44,769 bases of DNA from Gammaproteobacteria bacterium. GTDB taxonomy: Bacteria; Pseudomonadota; Gammaproteobacteria; Burkholderiales; Sulfuricellaceae. Under the pieces are notes generated by a model, which was given only the letters and a program-made list of their open reading frames with translations, ran no database searches and had not been told where the DNA came from. The position numbers and the translations under genes are program-made. The stretch covers positions 1 to 44,769 of the forward strand of contig JAHJJI010000014.1 of the NCBI GenBank assembly GCA_018823025.1, given 5' to 3'. Below, in pieces: positions 43,122-44,769 of this stretch. How positions within the stretch are numbered: the first letter of the stretch is position 1; each line of letters starts with the position of its first letter.

Positions 43122-43995
43122 CCTGTGTCGGGCACGCCCGCTACTCGGCACCTTCGTAGAGATCACGGCAACAGGTTCTGGCGAGAATACGGCTAAAGCC
43201 ATTGAGGCCGCATTCTCAGCGATCGAGCAGGTTCACCGGCTGATGAGCTTCCATGGCCCGGAAAGCGATGTCTCGCGTGTCAATGCATCCGAAGTGGGTT
43301 GCGAAGTTGAGATTGATCCACAAACCTACCAGGTTCTGCAATTCGCTTGCGAACTTGGGGATCTATCCGACGGCGCTTTTGATATCGCTACAGCGGATGC
43401 ACTGATACGTGTGGGGTTCCTGCCATGCTACCGGTACGCTACGCAGCTTGATCCACTGGCGACCTACCAGGATATAGAGCTGCTTGGTGAGCATCGGCTA
43501 CGTTGGCGACGCAAGGGGAGGATCGATCTGGGCGGCATCGCAAAAGGCTATGCCGTTGATTGCGCGATAGCGGTACTAAAATCATTTGGCATCGATACCG
43601 GAATTGTGAATGCCGGAGGGGATTTGCGGTGTTTCGGCGCTGCCCAGCAGATTCATGTGCGTCATCCGATAACACCCACGGCGTTGGTGTCTGTCGGGTG
43701 GCTGACCAATGCCTCCATTGCCACTTCTGGTGGATATTTCGCTGGCATTTCTGGAGACGATGGCAGGATCGAACCATTGGTCGACCCGAAACAACGTGCC
43801 TGTACCTCATGGGGAGAAAGCGTGAGCGTCGTGGCGCCAGATTGCATGACCGCCGATGCCCTGACCAAGATCGTTCGCCTCGTACCAGAGCGTGCTCCTG
43901 AACTGCTTGACCGCTTCAAGGCCCAGGCTGTAGTCATTGATGACCAATCAATGCGTACCTGCGGCGCAATGCTGCTGCAAAAGGACATGATATGA
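43096..43995 (+). CDS. apbE: ApbE, FAD:protein FMN transferase
   Basis: This 299-aa enzyme transfers FMN from FAD onto Thr/Ser of target proteins. Patterns are RPLLGTFVEITATG, HRLMSFHGPESDVSRVN, GRIDLGGIAKGYAVD and VNAGGDLRCFG; SIATSGGYF and the metal-site region APDCMTADALTK are also present. I used ATG 43096 (MPLPLPLN), overlapping the FMN-binding gene by 26 bases; an ATG at 43021 would add 25 residues with no family similarity. Its target is very likely the preceding protein. Confidence 0.9.
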   Translation: MPLPLPLNNLCRARPLLGTFVEITATGSGENTAKAIEAAFSAIEQVHRLMSFHGPESDVSRVNASEVGCEVEIDPQTYQVLQFACELGDLSDGAFDIATADALIRVGFLPCYRYATQLDPLATYQDIELLGEHRLRWRRKGRIDLGGIAKGYAVDCAIAVLKSFGIDTGIVNAGGDLRCFGAAQQIHVRHPITPTALVSVGWLTNASIATSGGYFAGISGDDGRIEPLVDPKQRACTSWGESVSVVAPDCMTADALTKIVRLVPERAPELLDRFKAQAVVIDDQSMRTCGAMLLQKDMI

Positions 43996-44543
43996 GCTCA
44001 CACAAAAAACGACTGCCAATGCGCTTGAGCCAACAGCACGAGCATTGGATTTATGCGACTGGAGGAATGCTTTTTCTGTCCGGTCTCGGCTGGCTGATTG
44101 CCCACTTCTTTTTTGCTGGGCCGGGTGAATTCGGGGAGCTGCACAATCACTCAGAACCGTGGTGGCTAAGGTTTCACGGTGCGGGTGCCATGGTCTTCCT
44201 GATGGCATTGGGTTCCCTTTTGCCGGGTCATATTACGCGTGGTTGGCAGGCGCGTAAGAACTATCACACCGGGCTGCTCATGCTGACCATCATGGCAGTG
44301 CTGATTGTCACCGGATATGGTCTGTATTACGCCGGTGACGAAGCAACGCGTCCGTGGATCAGTGCTGTCCACTGGGTCGTTGGTCTCACCGCTGTAGTTG
44401 GGCTGCTGCTGCATGTGCAGCTCGGCAAGCGCAGCCAGAAAATGCGTCGCGTCGAGTTGGCTGACCACATTCGACCGGATGTTCCAAACTCGGCGACGCG
44501 CGCAATTCCGGAACGCCAATGTACGGATCAACGACGCGCTTAA
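43992..44543 (+). CDS. Four-helix membrane protein, cytochrome b561/DUF4405-like
   Basis: This 183-aa protein has four hydrophobic helices with several histidines (HEHWIYATGGMLFLSGLGWLIAHFF, LRFHGAGAMVFLMALGSLLPGH, YHTGLLMLTIMAVLIVTGYGLYYA, ISAVHWVVGLTAVVGLLLHVQLG). Paired His residues across helices could bind haem, as in cytochrome b561-type proteins. It overlaps apbE by 4 bases. It may pass electrons from the quinone pool to the secreted FMN protein. Function inferred from context. Confidence 0.75.
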   Translation: MSSHKKRLPMRLSQQHEHWIYATGGMLFLSGLGWLIAHFFFAGPGEFGELHNHSEPWWLRFHGAGAMVFLMALGSLLPGHITRGWQARKNYHTGLLMLTIMAVLIVTGYGLYYAGDEATRPWISAVHWVVGLTAVVGLLLHVQLGKRSQKMRRVELADHIRPDVPNSATRAIPERQCTDQRRA

Positions 44544-44602
44544 ATGTTCGCATACTACTGACCAATCCACCTTTACAACTTTTTACATCTCTGGAGCTTC
44601 CC

Positions 44603-44769
44603 ATGAAAAAACTGACCCTTGCGCTTAGCCAGAGCTCGCCCGGTGTAGCATTTTGCCGGTACGGATTTGCTATTTGTGGCCTTGGTAGGGGGGTGCATTT
44701 TCTCCTACGCCAGGAAATCGCAGGGTGAAAGTGGTGAGTCGCCCCAGTTCGCTGGCTACTGTGGCGTCG
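44603..44769 (+). CDS. Start of an unknown gene, possibly frameshifted, cut by the window end
   Basis: ATG 44603 has a GGAG upstream and begins MKKLTLALSQSS, but this frame stops at 44728. The +1 frame continues open to the end of the window with a hydrophobic helix and hydrophilic tail (GTDLLFVALVGGCIFSYA, then ARKSQGESGESPQFAGYCGV). The reading frame may therefore shift somewhere near 44640-44660, or the real start may be an internal TTG/GTG. I cannot name the product. The tail could be a small secreted or membrane-anchored protein linked to the flavin unit upstream. Confidence 0.35.

Overview
The window reads as chromosomal DNA of a flagellated betaproteobacterium. The gene orders hscBA-fdx-iscX, flhBAFG-fliA-motCD followed by flgMN, and smpB/ratA-rnfH-guaBA are typical of that class, and the proteins look closest to Nitrosomonadales-type (Gallionella/Sulfuricella-like) lineages. 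That placement is an impression from protein content, not a computed result. A conjugation-related genomic island interrupts the chromosome.

Positions 1-2683 hold the end of the isc iron-sulfur operon: partial hscB, hscA, fdx and iscX. Positions 2828-11472 hold a flagellar block: flhB, flhA, flhF, flhG, fliA and the stator pair motC/motD on the plus strand, then flgM-flgN convergent on the minus strand. Positions 11626-14520 form a tightly packed minus-strand set, smpB-mobB-moeA-moaD-moaE (trans-translation plus molybdenum cofactor synthesis). Facing it are ratA-rnfH, then two small envelope proteins, then guaB and guaA (GMP synthesis). A cluster of direct and inverted repeats lies between guaB and guaA. 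A clear terminator follows guaA.

From about 19.6 to 40.25 kb lies a roughly 21-kb island immediately downstream of guaA. In order it has a P4-type tyrosine integrase, an AlpA-like excisionase/regulator, a phage-type Bro-N antirepressor preceded by a coupled 25-aa leader ORF, and an XRE repressor with recognisable operators. Next come a lambda-O-like replication protein whose own gene carries iterons at exact 22-bp spacing, and a FlhD/FlhC-family activator pair resembling SetDC/AcaDC of conjugative elements. A polycistronic F-type type IV secretion operon follows: lytic transglycosylase, OmpA-like lipoprotein, traA, L, E, K, B, dsbC, V, C, trbI, F, H, G. After it come a small membrane protein that could be an entry-exclusion factor and a VapBC pair. 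No traW, traU, trbC, traN, coupling protein (traD) or relaxase (traI) is present in the window. The layout (int/xis, rep with iterons, FlhDC-type activator, partial mating pore, toxin-antitoxin) recalls mobilizable islands of the SGI1 type, but with a much larger set of transfer genes. This is the most unusual system in the window. I could not find a convincing direct repeat marking the right end.

From 40.6 kb onward the content again looks like ordinary chromosome. There is a Fur-type promoter driving hemP, bfd and bacterioferritin, then an outer-membrane beta-barrel protein whose ribosome binding site lies in an 11-bp hairpin arm. A secreted FMN-binding protein, an ApbE flavin transferase and a four-helix membrane protein follow and together look like an extracytoplasmic flavin electron-transfer unit. 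The last 170 bases hold the start of another gene, possibly frameshifted.
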